From Pseudomonas sp. BMS12 (GTDB lineage: Bacteria; Pseudomonadota; Gammaproteobacteria; Pseudomonadales; Pseudomonadaceae): a stretch of DNA of 64,000 nucleotides. Shown one piece after another: positions 7,074 through 15,227 of this stretch. The stretch spans positions 96,727 through 160,726 of the forward strand of contig NZ_LSOF01000002.1 in the NCBI RefSeq assembly GCF_001592875.1, in the 5' to 3' direction. The first letter of the stretch is position 1. Each line of letters begins with the position of its first letter. The notes under the pieces were generated by a model. The model searched no databases and was not told the DNA's origin. It saw nothing but the letters and a program-made list of their open reading frames with translations. The position numbers and the translations under genes were made by a program.

Positions 7074-8015
7074 TTGGCCATGCGCACTGGCCACGACATG
7101 GAAGTTACAACTTCATATTCAATAATAAAAACCGATATGAACCCTGTAACTACGACCTCTGACCAACCTCCCGCCCTGGTGTATGTCTCCAACAAGAGAT
7201 ACCTCTATCTGGGGCGCACGCAACTACGTATCCGCGACTTTCACTCGGGCGCGTCATCCTTGGTCGTTTGCCTGGAAGGCACCATGAAGTTCTGCATGCC
7301 CGGCGAAAGCCACTGGATCAGCGCGAAAAGCATGCTGATCTCGGCGGGCAGTCGAATCGGCATCGATAACCAGGGTGCCGTCATATCGTCCTGTTACCTG
7401 GACGCCGCCAAGCCGGACTTTCTGACCCTCAAGAAACAGATGGTGTCGGTCCATCGCGGCGTCTATTACAGGCACGAAAACGAGGACCGACTGATCCGGA
7501 GCCTGCTCGGCCTGCGCGACGATGCACCAGGCCTGAACGAGGCGCAGCAGCGCATAGAGTCGATCATCTACCCCCATGCGGCCGATGCTATGGCCAACCT
7601 CGACGCCAGGGTTCGACACACGGTCGAACGCCTGAGAAGTACCGCCGCGCAGAATATTTCGGTACAGGCCCTGGCCGAAGAGGTCGGGCTTTCCGCCTCA
7701 GGGCTGATACGGCTGTTCAGCCAGCATGTCGGTGCGCCCCTGCGCAAACATCGCCTCTGGTACCGGCTGATCGACTTCGTCGTCCTGTCACTGTCCGGCG
7801 TGCCCACCGCCGCCGCCATCCGCGCCGCCGGCTTCACCGATGCCGCACACCTGTCACGCTGCTATAGCGGCTTTTTCGGGGTCAACTTCTCCTACGCGTT
7901 TTCGAAGCACACCAACGTGCGCTACATCTACGCCGACGAGCCGAGCCAGAGTTTCCTGCAGTCACCACCCCTTACGCAGACCGGTACGCCATCCGTGATG
8001 GCCGCACCCTGGTAG
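7074..8015 (+). CDS. AraC-family transcriptional regulator, divergent from polyester hydrolases
   Basis: About 313 residues. The C-terminal third carries the double helix-turn-helix: ISVQALAEEVGLSASGLIRLFSQHVG for the first and TAAAIRAAGFTDAAHLSRCYSGFFGVNFSYAF for the second, the latter ending in the usual AraC signature. The N-terminal part (LRIRDFHSGASSLVVCLEGT) is a likely cupin-type sensor. The start is uncertain: TTG at 7074 has AGGATAAG about 7 bases upstream, while ATG at 7080 is in the same frame. Its divergent position next to two hydrolase genes with shared upstream blocks makes it their likely regulator; this is inference from position. The inducer is unknown, perhaps a polyester or lipid breakdown product. 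Confidence 0.85.
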   Translation: MAMRTGHDMEVTTSYSIIKTDMNPVTTTSDQPPALVYVSNKRYLYLGRTQLRIRDFHSGASSLVVCLEGTMKFCMPGESHWISAKSMLISAGSRIGIDNQGAVISSCYLDAAKPDFLTLKKQMVSVHRGVYYRHENEDRLIRSLLGLRDDAPGLNEAQQRIESIIYPHAADAMANLDARVRHTVERLRSTAAQNISVQALAEEVGLSASGLIRLFSQHVGAPLRKHRLWYRLIDFVVLSLSGVPTAAAIRAAGFTDAAHLSRCYSGFFGVNFSYAFSKHTNVRYIYADEPSQSFLQSPPLTQTGTPSVMAAPW

Positions 8016-8103
8016 CGACGCCAGACCGCCAGCCGAATGCTGCCGCAACAGCAGATGCGGGCCACTTTTCTCGCGATCTGTATCGCGACCGGAGCGGGTC
8101 CAC

Positions 8104-8640
8104 ATGCCAGGATCGTGCTATCGCCAGCACTGGAACCCGCGCATGCTCGCCACAACCCTGCAAGCCCTTGCCGCCTTCCCTAGCCAACTGGAGGCCTACC
8201 ACGCGAGCTTTCCCGCCGAGTTCGTAAACTGGCAACCGCAAAGCTGGCAAGGCATCCCCAGCGAAGCCTTCAGCGCCCTCGAACAGATCTGCCATGTGCG
8301 CGATATCGAGGTGGAGGGCTATCAGTCACGCATCCACCGCACTCTGGCGGAGGACAACCCGCTGCTGCCATCCCTCGATGGCGAATCCATGGCTCGTGAG
8401 CGGCGTTACAGCAGCGCAGACGCAGTGCTCGCGCTGGCGGACTTTCGCCGGGCACGCCAGCAGACCTTGGCCATGCTCGCCGATCTCAGCCCCGCACAGC
8501 TGCAACGCACGGCGCGTTTCGAGGGTTACGGCGCGCTGACCCTGAGCAGCCTGGTGCATTACCTGTGCAGCCACGATCAGCAGCATCTGGCCGGCCTGCA
8601 GTGGCTGCTCGGCAAGCTCGCCGCACGGCAGGCGGGTTAA
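8104..8640 (+). CDS. DinB-like (YfiT-type) metal-dependent protein
   Basis: 178 residues from the ATG at 8104; an alternative ATG at 8143 would remove 13 residues, and neither has a strong ribosome site. The DinB four-helix-bundle pattern is seen as His in LEQICHVRDIE (about residue 64) and two more His in the C-terminal helix HYLCSHDQQHLAGLQ, the usual three-His metal site. Members include thiol S-transferases and DNA-damage-induced proteins of unknown activity. No substrate is suggested by the neighbours. Confidence 0.75.
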   Translation: MPGSCYRQHWNPRMLATTLQALAAFPSQLEAYHASFPAEFVNWQPQSWQGIPSEAFSALEQICHVRDIEVEGYQSRIHRTLAEDNPLLPSLDGESMARERRYSSADAVLALADFRRARQQTLAMLADLSPAQLQRTARFEGYGALTLSSLVHYLCSHDQQHLAGLQWLLGKLAARQAG

Positions 8641-8673
8641 AGTAGCGCCCTTGTCCCGCACGGAATGTCCCTG

Positions 8674-9126
8674 ATGCATCTCGACTGGCACTGCAAACAT
8701 CACAGCGAACTGAGCAAGGAAGAGCTGTACGCCCTGCTCGCCCTGCGCACCCGCGTCTTCGTGGTCGAGCAGAACTGCCCCTACCAGGAAGTGGATGGTC
8801 AGGATCTGCTGGGCGATACCTGCCACCTGCTGGGCTGGCGCGACGACGAGCTGATGGCCTACCTTCGCCTGCTCGACCCGCAGAACCATGCCGGCGAAGC
8901 CGTGATCGGCCGCGTCGTGATCGCGCCCGAGGCGCGCGGCAGCGGACTCGGCCACGAACTGCTGGAGCGCGCCCTGCAAGCCTGCGCCGAGCGCTGGCCA
9001 GGTCGGCCGATCTACCTCTCGGCCCAGGCCCATCTGCGCAACTACTACGGCCGCTATGGCTTCCTGCCGGTGACCGAGGTCTACCTGGAAGACGACATTC
9101 CGCATATCGGCATGCGCCGCCCCTGA
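8674..9126 (+). CDS. elaA: ElaA-type GNAT acetyltransferase
   Basis: 150 residues from ATG 8674, which is 8-9 bases after GGA; an in-frame ATG at 8665 is too close to that site. The ElaA pattern is clear: LYALLALRTRVFVVEQNCPYQEVDGQD, then the acetyl-CoA loop IAPEARGSGLGHELLERAL (motif R-G-S-G-L-G), and the C-terminal YYGRYGFLPVTEVYLEDDIPHIGM. Predicted to transfer acetyl from acetyl-CoA to an unidentified amine acceptor in the cytoplasm. Convergent with the next binding-protein gene, four bases apart. Confidence 0.85.
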   Translation: MHLDWHCKHHSELSKEELYALLALRTRVFVVEQNCPYQEVDGQDLLGDTCHLLGWRDDELMAYLRLLDPQNHAGEAVIGRVVIAPEARGSGLGHELLERALQACAERWPGRPIYLSAQAHLRNYYGRYGFLPVTEVYLEDDIPHIGMRRP

Positions 9127-9130
9127 TACC

Positions 9131-9910
9131 TCAAGGCCGCCCTGGGGTATCCAGCAGCCCCGCAGGAATCTCCGGGCCCGGCAGCCAGCGCCGATAGATG
9201 AGGGCAAAGCTGCCATCGACCTTCATCGAGTCCAGCGCCTGCTGCCATTTCGCGATCACTCGATCATCGGTAGCCGGCGAAAAGGCGATATAGGCCTCGC
9301 TACGCAGAAAGCCATGAAGCGGTTCGACATCCTCGGGCCGCAGGCCGCCGAGGGCCAGCAGGTTGGCCAGCGTGACATTGTCGGCCACCACCACCGGCAC
9401 CCGGCGATGTCGCAGCATGTCCATCATCTGTCGCGGTCCGCTCACCACATAGAGGTTGTCCAGGCCGCGGGATCGCAACTCCTGGTAGCTGTACCACTGA
9501 CGCGGTACGGCAATGCTCTCCAGAGTGGCGGCCTGCTCCAGGCTCTCGATGGCGATACCCGAGTCTTTCAGCGCATAAAAGCTGGTGATCACGACCGCCA
9601 CCGGCCCAACCCACTTGAACAGGGACTCGCGCTCGGTAGTGCGCATGGTCACAAACACCCCACTGCCGGCCTCGCCTTGCGCCTCGCGGTAGGCGCGTGC
9701 CCAGGGTACCAGGCTGATGCGCGCGCCATCTCCGGTACGCTCCAGCAGCTCGCGCACCAGATCGACGGCCATACCTGTCGGACGCCCCTCGCGGGCGAAA
9801 TTCAGTGGCGGATATTCCTCGGTATAGAGTTGCAGCGTCTCGCCACGGCAGACGCCTACAAGACACAGAGCGAACAGGCATCCCAGCCAACGCCAGCGAG
9901 AGCCATGCAT
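9131..9910 (-). CDS. Periplasmic solute-binding protein, SBP family 3-like, orphan
   Basis: 259 residues from ATG 9910, giving a signal peptide (RWRWLGCLFALCLVGVCRG). The first lobe matches family 3: LYTEEYPPLNFAREGRPTGMAVDLV and LVPWARAYREAQGEAGSGVFVTM. The second lobe has a SGPRQMMDMLRHRRVPVVVAD segment and ends with WQQALDSMKVDGSFALIYRRW. The frame remains open upstream to 10390, but that extension lies opposite another gene and has no signal peptide. No transporter subunits nearby; such orphan proteins often feed sensor proteins or remote permeases. Ligand unknown. Confidence 0.8.
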   Translation of the reverse strand: MHGSRWRWLGCLFALCLVGVCRGETLQLYTEEYPPLNFAREGRPTGMAVDLVRELLERTGDGARISLVPWARAYREAQGEAGSGVFVTMRTTERESLFKWVGPVAVVITSFYALKDSGIAIESLEQAATLESIAVPRQWYSYQELRSRGLDNLYVVSGPRQMMDMLRHRRVPVVVADNVTLANLLALGGLRPEDVEPLHGFLRSEAYIAFSPATDDRVIAKWQQALDSMKVDGSFALIYRRWLPGPEIPAGLLDTPGRP

Positions 9911-10009
9911 TGCCACCCATCCATCTTGCCGCGATTGCCTGAAGTCTAGTTCGCGACGGCGGCCAGGACGACTGATAACCTGCAGCTTTCGCAGCGCATC
10001 GATACCTCC

Positions 10010-10480
10010 ATGAGCAAACTCCTGCTTCAGCAACAGGTCTGCCAGCACCTCGCGGCCGACCTGAACAGCCTGATCGCCGCCGCGGAAGCCGCGCACCAGG
10101 CTGCCACCCACGAAGAAAGCAAGGCGGAAAACAAGTACGACACCCGCGGCCTGGAAGCCTCGTACCTGGCTGCCGGGCAGTCGCGCCGGGTCGCGGAGAT
10201 CCGCCGCGCGCTGGCCGCCTGGCGTAGCCTGCAACTGCGCCCCTACGACGACGCGGCGGGCATACAGCTCGGTGCTCTGGTGTGCCTGGCAGACGAGAAA
10301 GGTCGCCGGCAGCGCCTGTTGCTGGGCCCGGACGGAGCAGGCCTCAAGTTGCAGGACGCTCAAGGCGAAGTCGTGCTGATCAGCCCGCACTCACCGCTCG
10401 GCCAACAACTGCAGGGCCAAGGGCCCGGCGACTGGGTACAGGTCGCGCAAACGCGCTGGCAGGTGCTGCAGGTGGAATAA
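10010..10480 (+). CDS. GreA/GreB-like C-terminal domain protein
   Basis: 156 residues. The N-terminal half is helical and coiled-coil-like with a conserved-looking segment THEESKAENKYDTRGLEASY; the C-terminal half (IQLGALVCLADEKGRRQRLLLGP ... VVLISPHSPLGQQLQGQGPGDWV) matches the FKBP-like domain of GreA/GreB, including the ISPxSPLGxxLxGxxxGD signature. In true Gre factors an N-terminal coiled coil enters the RNA polymerase secondary channel; here that arm is short and different. It is probably an RNA polymerase-binding Gre relative, but transcript-cleavage activity cannot be assumed. Confidence 0.7.
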   Translation: MSKLLLQQQVCQHLAADLNSLIAAAEAAHQAATHEESKAENKYDTRGLEASYLAAGQSRRVAEIRRALAAWRSLQLRPYDDAAGIQLGALVCLADEKGRRQRLLLGPDGAGLKLQDAQGEVVLISPHSPLGQQLQGQGPGDWVQVAQTRWQVLQVE

Positions 10481-10501
10481 GCCCCGCCGCCGGCCCTGCG
10501 G

Positions 10502-11245
10502 CTAGGGCACGCTGACCTCCAGCGGCGCGGCCAGGCGCGCCAACTCGCCGGACTCGACCATCTGCCTGAAGGCCTCGTCGAAACGCCGCCGCAGCTCGAG
10601 GTGAAGGGCATCACGAGGAAAAGCAAAATAACCGCGCTGCACATCGATCAGCGGTGTCAGCTCGCGCACCTCATCGTACAGAGCCATGGCCGTTAGATGC
10701 GGCGCGGTATTGCGCTGGTTGCTGGCCAGCAGTTCGATACGCCCGGCCATCAGCATGCGCAGGCCGTTTTCCACGCTCTCCACCATGATCGGCTGCAGTT
10801 GCGCCCGTACCTCCTCGAACTGGCGGCCATAGACCCAGCCGCGCACCACGGCGATGCGCCGGCCGTTCAAGTCATGGTAATCACCGCTCCAGGTGGAGCC
10901 TGCGTCGCGACGGGCATAGAAGAGGATACGGTCCTGGTAGAACGGCTCGGCGGCAAAGGCAAAGCGTTGTTCGCGTTCGGCCGTAAGGTAGGGCCCGACC
11001 AGAATGTCCGCCGAGCCAAGCTCCACCATACGCTGGGCACGCGCCCAAGGGTGTAGTTCGAAATGCAGCTCACTCTCCAGGGAGCCCGCCAGCTCACGCA
11101 GCACCGCAGGCCCCAGGCCGCTGAACTGGCCATCCTCGGTCTGCTCGTAGACCCGAGGGAAAAAGGTGCCCACCACCCGCAACTCGCGAGCCTGCGCCAC
11201 GGCGCCGAGGCAAAGCCAGAACAGCACGACCAGCACACTGCGCAT
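10502..11245 (-). CDS. Periplasmic solute-binding protein, SBP family 3-like, orphan
   Basis: 247 residues. It begins with a signal peptide (MRSVLVVLFWLCLGAVAQA, cleavage near AQA-REL). The mature protein follows the family 3 pattern: ELRVVGTFFPRVYEQTEDGQFSGLGPAV, LHPWARAQRMVELGSADILVGP, and ERFxFxxEPF-type switch (EREQRFAFAAEPFYQDRILFYA). The second lobe contains GWVYGRQFEEVRAQ. It has no linked permease. It lies downstream of, and on the same strand as, the cNMP-binding protein gene with a 73-base gap. Ligand unknown. Confidence 0.8.
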   Translation of the reverse strand: MRSVLVVLFWLCLGAVAQARELRVVGTFFPRVYEQTEDGQFSGLGPAVLRELAGSLESELHFELHPWARAQRMVELGSADILVGPYLTAEREQRFAFAAEPFYQDRILFYARRDAGSTWSGDYHDLNGRRIAVVRGWVYGRQFEEVRAQLQPIMVESVENGLRMLMAGRIELLASNQRNTAPHLTAMALYDEVRELTPLIDVQRGYFAFPRDALHLELRRRFDEAFRQMVESGELARLAAPLEVSVP

Positions 11246-11318
11246 GCTCAGATAGCCTCGTTCGAGAAGTCACTCGCAGGCTAGCGCAGTCTGCGCGTAT
11301 CTGCCTAAGGCGGTGCTA

Positions 11319-12371
11319 TCAGGCCACCGCCGTCGCCTCGCCCAGCAGGTAGGCATCGAAACCCATCTGGTTAAGCAGATGCACGGCCAGCTCGCTGCGA
11401 ATGCCTCCCTCCGGCGTCACCACATAGCAGATCGCCCTGTCCAGGCTATCGGCATGAGTGCGCAGATTGGCCACCGGCATATTGATGCTCTCCGGCAGAT
11501 GGCCAAGGCGATATTCGGCGGCCAGACGCACATCCAGCAGCAGATGGCGGCGCCGCCCCTGTTCCAGCTGCTGCAGGCCCTGATGGTCGAGGCGCGGGAT
11601 CAACGCTGGTCGCACCAGCTCGACAAAGTGCTCGCGGTGCAGGCGCGCCAGCTCGCCCGCCTCCAGCATGACCACGCTGGCCGAACGCACAGCGCCACTG
11701 ACCAGCGCCTCCTCGCCGAAGAAGTCACCCCGCTCCAGCACCAGGGCCGGTTGTTCGCGATAGGCCGACGGCAGGCTGATCCTGGCACGGCCGCTCTTGA
11801 GCACATAGAAGTGCTCGCCTGGCTCGCCATAGCGGACCACCTCTTCCCCGGCCGCCACCGCGACGTACTCGAAACGCGCCAGCAGGGCATGCAGGTGCGA
11901 CGGCGGCAAACGGCCGAACAGTGGTGTGCTGAGCAGGCGTGCCAGCCAGTCGTCCTCGTCATGTTCCTCGACCATTACGCCATCACCGAGGCTGCTGACC
12001 TGGTAGGCGGCCTCCTGACTCCAGCCAAGCAGGCGCTCCAGCAGCTGATGCTCGACGGCGAACAGGCGCACATCACTGAGCGCCCTTACCGTACTCGGAT
12101 TGACCGGCCCCGGATTCAGCGGTAGATGCGCCTGGGACGAGCCAGCCTCGACACGTTGCTTGGCGGAGCCATCATCCACGCTGACCTGCCCTTCCAGCAG
12201 GTAGTACTGGGCCAGCACGCGCTCGCCCTTCTGCAGCAGCAGGGTACCCGCCGGCCGCTGCAGGTAGTTGAGGCTGGCCTGCAGCTGCTGGCGGTAATGC
12301 GGGGTGAGAAAGTCCATCGGGCTGAAACTGCTCAGTTGCTCACAGCTCAGCTGGGACGGGGCAGTGCTCAT
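11319..12371 (-). CDS. cNMP-binding domain protein with C-terminal pseudo-rhodanese
   Basis: 350 residues from ATG 12371, which has GGAGG 7 bases upstream. Residues about 20-110 look like a first degenerate cyclic-nucleotide-type barrel; about 140-240 form a clear one (FEYVAVAAGEEVVRYGEPGEHFYVLKSGRARI, then LVLERGDFFGEEALVSGAVRSASVVML, the phosphate-binding cassette). Residues about 255-345 have rhodanese order (LLLDVRLAAEYRLGHLPESINMPV), but the loop that should read C-x-x-G-x-R-S is PEGGIRS, so the catalytic Cys is replaced by Pro. It is probably a sensor/scaffold rather than a sulfurtransferase. No DNA-binding domain is visible, unlike Crp/Fnr regulators. Confidence 0.8.
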   Translation of the reverse strand: MSTAPSQLSCEQLSSFSPMDFLTPHYRQQLQASLNYLQRPAGTLLLQKGERVLAQYYLLEGQVSVDDGSAKQRVEAGSSQAHLPLNPGPVNPSTVRALSDVRLFAVEHQLLERLLGWSQEAAYQVSSLGDGVMVEEHDEDDWLARLLSTPLFGRLPPSHLHALLARFEYVAVAAGEEVVRYGEPGEHFYVLKSGRARISLPSAYREQPALVLERGDFFGEEALVSGAVRSASVVMLEAGELARLHREHFVELVRPALIPRLDHQGLQQLEQGRRRHLLLDVRLAAEYRLGHLPESINMPVANLRTHADSLDRAICYVVTPEGGIRSELAVHLLNQMGFDAYLLGEATAVA

Positions 12372-12617
12372 GACTGAACCTCCGCGATAAAGCGCGGCCA
12401 AGCGCGCGGGGGAGCTTCCTTAGCAGGCTATGCCTTAACCATAGCGCCTGCCCACGGAGGTGCTACGGACGCTGGTCGGATTACCCATTCGGCGAACAAT
12501 ATCCTTATGCCTCAACGAGTTGCTCACAGAGCCCGGGGATGACTCTGTGGATAACAGGGGGAATAGTCGCTGCAATCCAGGCTACCTGCGGCCTGCACCA
12601 TACTGCTCAGTTTTCAC

Positions 12618-13121
12618 TCAGGCGCCACCCTGGAGTTCGCGCCAGGTCAGATACAGACGCAAGTCGAACTCCAGCTGGTGATAGTCCGGCAGCATGTGCC
12701 GACACAGCTGATAGAAGGCCTTGTTGTGCTCGGCCTCCTTCAGGTGCGCCAGTTCGTGCACCACGATCATGTTGAGGAACTCCGGCGCCGCCTCGCGAAA
12801 CAGGCTGGCCACGCGAATCTCCTTCTTCGCCTTGAGCTTGCCGCCCTGCACCCGCGACACGGCAGTGTGCAGGCCCAGGGCACGATGGGTCAGGTCGAGG
12901 CGATTGTCATACAGCACCTTGTCGATGGCCGGCGCGCTGCGCAGGTACTGCTGCTTGAGATCGACCGTGTAGCCGTACAGTGCCTTGTCGCTCTGCACCT
13001 GATGGCGCTGCGGATAGCGCGTAGCCAGGTAATCACCCAGACGGTTTTCCGCGACCATCTGCATCACCTGCTGCTGCAGGTTGGCCGGGTAGCCCTGGAG
13101 GTATTTGAAAGGTGTGGTCAT
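12618..13121 (-). CDS. YgjP-type M48-like metallopeptidase (DUF45)
   Basis: 167 residues from ATG 13121; the frame extends to 13241 but that part is Cys/Ala-rich and unlikely. The zinc motif is HELAHLKEAEHNKAFYQLC: HExxH plus a downstream His as third ligand, the arrangement of the YgjP/WLM/DUF45 group. The upstream segment DLTHRALGLHTAVSRVQGGKLKAKKEIRVASLFREA is typical of that family, whose E. coli member YgjP has been linked to nucleotide pyrophosphatase activity. Cytoplasmic; no signal peptide. Function here remains open. Confidence 0.75.
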   Translation of the reverse strand: MTTPFKYLQGYPANLQQQVMQMVAENRLGDYLATRYPQRHQVQSDKALYGYTVDLKQQYLRSAPAIDKVLYDNRLDLTHRALGLHTAVSRVQGGKLKAKKEIRVASLFREAAPEFLNMIVVHELAHLKEAEHNKAFYQLCRHMLPDYHQLEFDLRLYLTWRELQGGA

Positions 13122-13296
13122 ACGCGCAGTGTAACCGCAGCAGCCCGCCCCGCGGACGCCATGGACTGAGCAACTAGTTGCGCAACTGCCAGCAAAACAG
13201 TGAGCAAACGCATATAAACAGAGAGCACCGCTAACACCCAAGGCCCGCCTGCGGCACTGTCATCCACTTTCGCGCTCGCCGATAAGGAGATTGGCC

Positions 13297-13893
13297 ATGG
13301 CTAAACCCGCCGCCCGCGTATCCGACACCGACGCCTGTCCACTGCCAGGCCACGGCCCCAACCCGGTGACCGCTGGTTCGCCCAACGTACTGATCAACAA
13401 CCTGCCCTGCGCCCGCGTCGGCGACCCAACCGCCTGCGGCGATGCCATCGCGGTCGGTATCCCCACCATCCTGGTCAACGGCAAACCGATCGCCCATCTG
13501 GGCAGCGCCAGTGCCCACGGCGGAGTCATCGTCACCGGCTCGGGCAATGTGTTGCTCGGCACCTCCGGCGGCGGCGCGACGATGAGCCCGGTGGGGACTA
13601 TGCAGATACTCGGCCAGGCCGTCACAAGCTTGCTCGCGCCAGGGGCCGTGACAACACAGAAACCTTACTCGGTACAGTTCAGAGCCGTCGACGAAACCAC
13701 CGGGCAACCTGCGTACGACCTGCCCTATCGCCTGCAGATGGCTGACGGCACCTCGCTGCGCGGCTGCACCGATGCCGATGGCTACACGATGCGGGTAAAT
13801 ACGGCGCAGGCCGAAAGTGTTCAGCTGTTCTGGGAGTCGCACGTCGAGGACGAGGACTGCGACGACCACGCTGATACCTGTGGGTGCTGCTGA
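13297..13893 (+). CDS. PAAR-domain type VI secretion tip protein
   Basis: 198 residues. ATG 13297 has AAGGAGA 6 bases upstream. Residues 1-90 are a PAAR domain: AARVSDTDACPLPGHGPNPVTAGSPNVLINNLPCARVGDPTACGDAI, then VGIPTILVNGKPIAHLGSASAHGGVIVTGSGNVLLG, with the repeated P/G-rich turns that form the spike cone. A second domain (about 122-180: YSVQFRAVDETTGQPAYDLPYRLQMADGTSLRGCTDADGY) resembles the transthyretin-like adaptor found in other PAAR proteins, and the tail is rich in Asp and Cys (CDDHADTCGCC). It should cap a VgrG spike and carry the downstream effector. No VgrG or sheath genes occur in this window. Confidence 0.88.
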   Translation: MAKPAARVSDTDACPLPGHGPNPVTAGSPNVLINNLPCARVGDPTACGDAIAVGIPTILVNGKPIAHLGSASAHGGVIVTGSGNVLLGTSGGGATMSPVGTMQILGQAVTSLLAPGAVTTQKPYSVQFRAVDETTGQPAYDLPYRLQMADGTSLRGCTDADGYTMRVNTAQAESVQLFWESHVEDEDCDDHADTCGCC

Positions 13894-15227
13894 TGATGAA
13901 CAAGCCCGCCAATGCTTCCGCCCTGAGCACCCAAAGCAACACCGCAGTGCAAACCGTACAGGTTGCCAGCAAACGCAAGGTGACCTATCTCTTCAAGTTC
14001 ACCTCCAGTTCCAACCTTTCTCTGCCCTATGCCATGGCGGTGAATGGCACGGTCACTGACCCGACCAGTGGTAAACCAAAGCGCCTGACCCACAATAAGG
14101 CCAAGACGTTCACCGTCGACGAAAACGCCGCCGTCACGCTGTACCTGAATAGCGACGCTCAGGTCTCGTTCCGCGAAGAGCCGGTGTACGCCATCACCCC
14201 GACCACGCGAGACGTGCACATCACCATCACCGAGAAGACCGGCAAACATAGCGACCAGACAACCCCGGTTTTCAAAGAGACCAAGAAAGGCAGTGACGGC
14301 AAGGAAGTGGATTACTACACCGCAGACCTAACCGGCGACGTGTGGTTGAAGGTGTCACACAAGTACACCGAGGCCGAAGCCAAGTCGCGAATCCCTGCCG
14401 GTACCGACAGCGCTATCCAGGACGCTGTACTGAATGTCTACCGGGGCCTGAGCACAGCACAGGTCACCGCTACGTTCGCCGCCACTGCCAGCAAGGCGGC
14501 ACAGTCCATCACCATGAGCTTCGATGCCTCCAACAATGCCAGCAGCAATATCAGCACCTTCTCCCTGCTCAGCGATGGCTTACCACGCACCCACCCCAAG
14601 GGCCTGATAGCGCTGTTCCGGGCTGCCCAGCTGGCTGGCGTGAGCAAGCTGACCCTGAGCTCGGCGTGGCGCCCGATGCTGGGCTCCATCGCCCATAGAA
14701 GCGGGTTGGGGCTGGACATCAACTACATGGAGGCCGGCGACAAAAAGATTCGCGTCAATCGCGAAGAACTGCGCAAGAGCGCCCCTGATCTGGACTGGGT
14801 AAGTGCCGAAGAAAAGACCCTGTTCAGCACCTATGAGCAAGCGCAAAAGGATGCAGCCAGCGCAGCCAAGGAACAAAAGGCCGCAGCAGCCGCTCTGAAA
14901 AAGGCGCAGAAGGAACCGGACAAAATAGTTGATGCGCAGAAAGCCAAGGACGCGGCAGACAAGAAGAAAACCGATGCCGACAAGGCCAAAGTAGACGCAG
15001 AGAAAGCCTGGAATGACGAACGCGACAGAAATGAGCCCGCCGGACTCCGTTCGTTCCGCGAGTCACTTCAGGGCAACAGCCTGGTCAGCCAACTGTTCGA
15101 CCCCTGGTACATGGACAGCAACACCCGAGACCAGGTCGCGGCAACGGCAAACAAGCAAGCCAGCGCCAACGAAAAACTGCACGCTCATCACTTGCACCTG
15201 ACCGTCAGCGAGCCCGAACTGCTATGA
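13893..15227 (+). CDS. Candidate type VI effector with M15-like (DD-peptidase type) metal site
   Basis: 444 residues; ATG 13893 overlaps the PAAR stop (TGATG), so translation is probably coupled. Residues 1-230 have no domain I recognise and are rich in beta-type sequence. Residues 252-277 (KLTLSSAWRP then AHRSGLGLDINY) and 428-437 (KLHAHHLHLT) match the two halves of M15/Hedgehog-type peptidase sites: S-x-W-R, H268-x6-D275, and H433-x-H435. Between them lies a highly charged Ala/Lys-rich coiled coil (about 303-380). Predicted target is peptidoglycan peptide stems in the periplasm of competitors. No signal peptide, as expected for a PAAR-delivered protein. Catalytic assignment is by motif only. 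Confidence 0.7.
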   Translation: MMNKPANASALSTQSNTAVQTVQVASKRKVTYLFKFTSSSNLSLPYAMAVNGTVTDPTSGKPKRLTHNKAKTFTVDENAAVTLYLNSDAQVSFREEPVYAITPTTRDVHITITEKTGKHSDQTTPVFKETKKGSDGKEVDYYTADLTGDVWLKVSHKYTEAEAKSRIPAGTDSAIQDAVLNVYRGLSTAQVTATFAATASKAAQSITMSFDASNNASSNISTFSLLSDGLPRTHPKGLIALFRAAQLAGVSKLTLSSAWRPMLGSIAHRSGLGLDINYMEAGDKKIRVNREELRKSAPDLDWVSAEEKTLFSTYEQAQKDAASAAKEQKAAAAALKKAQKEPDKIVDAQKAKDAADKKKTDADKAKVDAEKAWNDERDRNEPAGLRSFRESLQGNSLVSQLFDPWYMDSNTRDQVAATANKQASANEKLHAHHLHLTVSEPELL

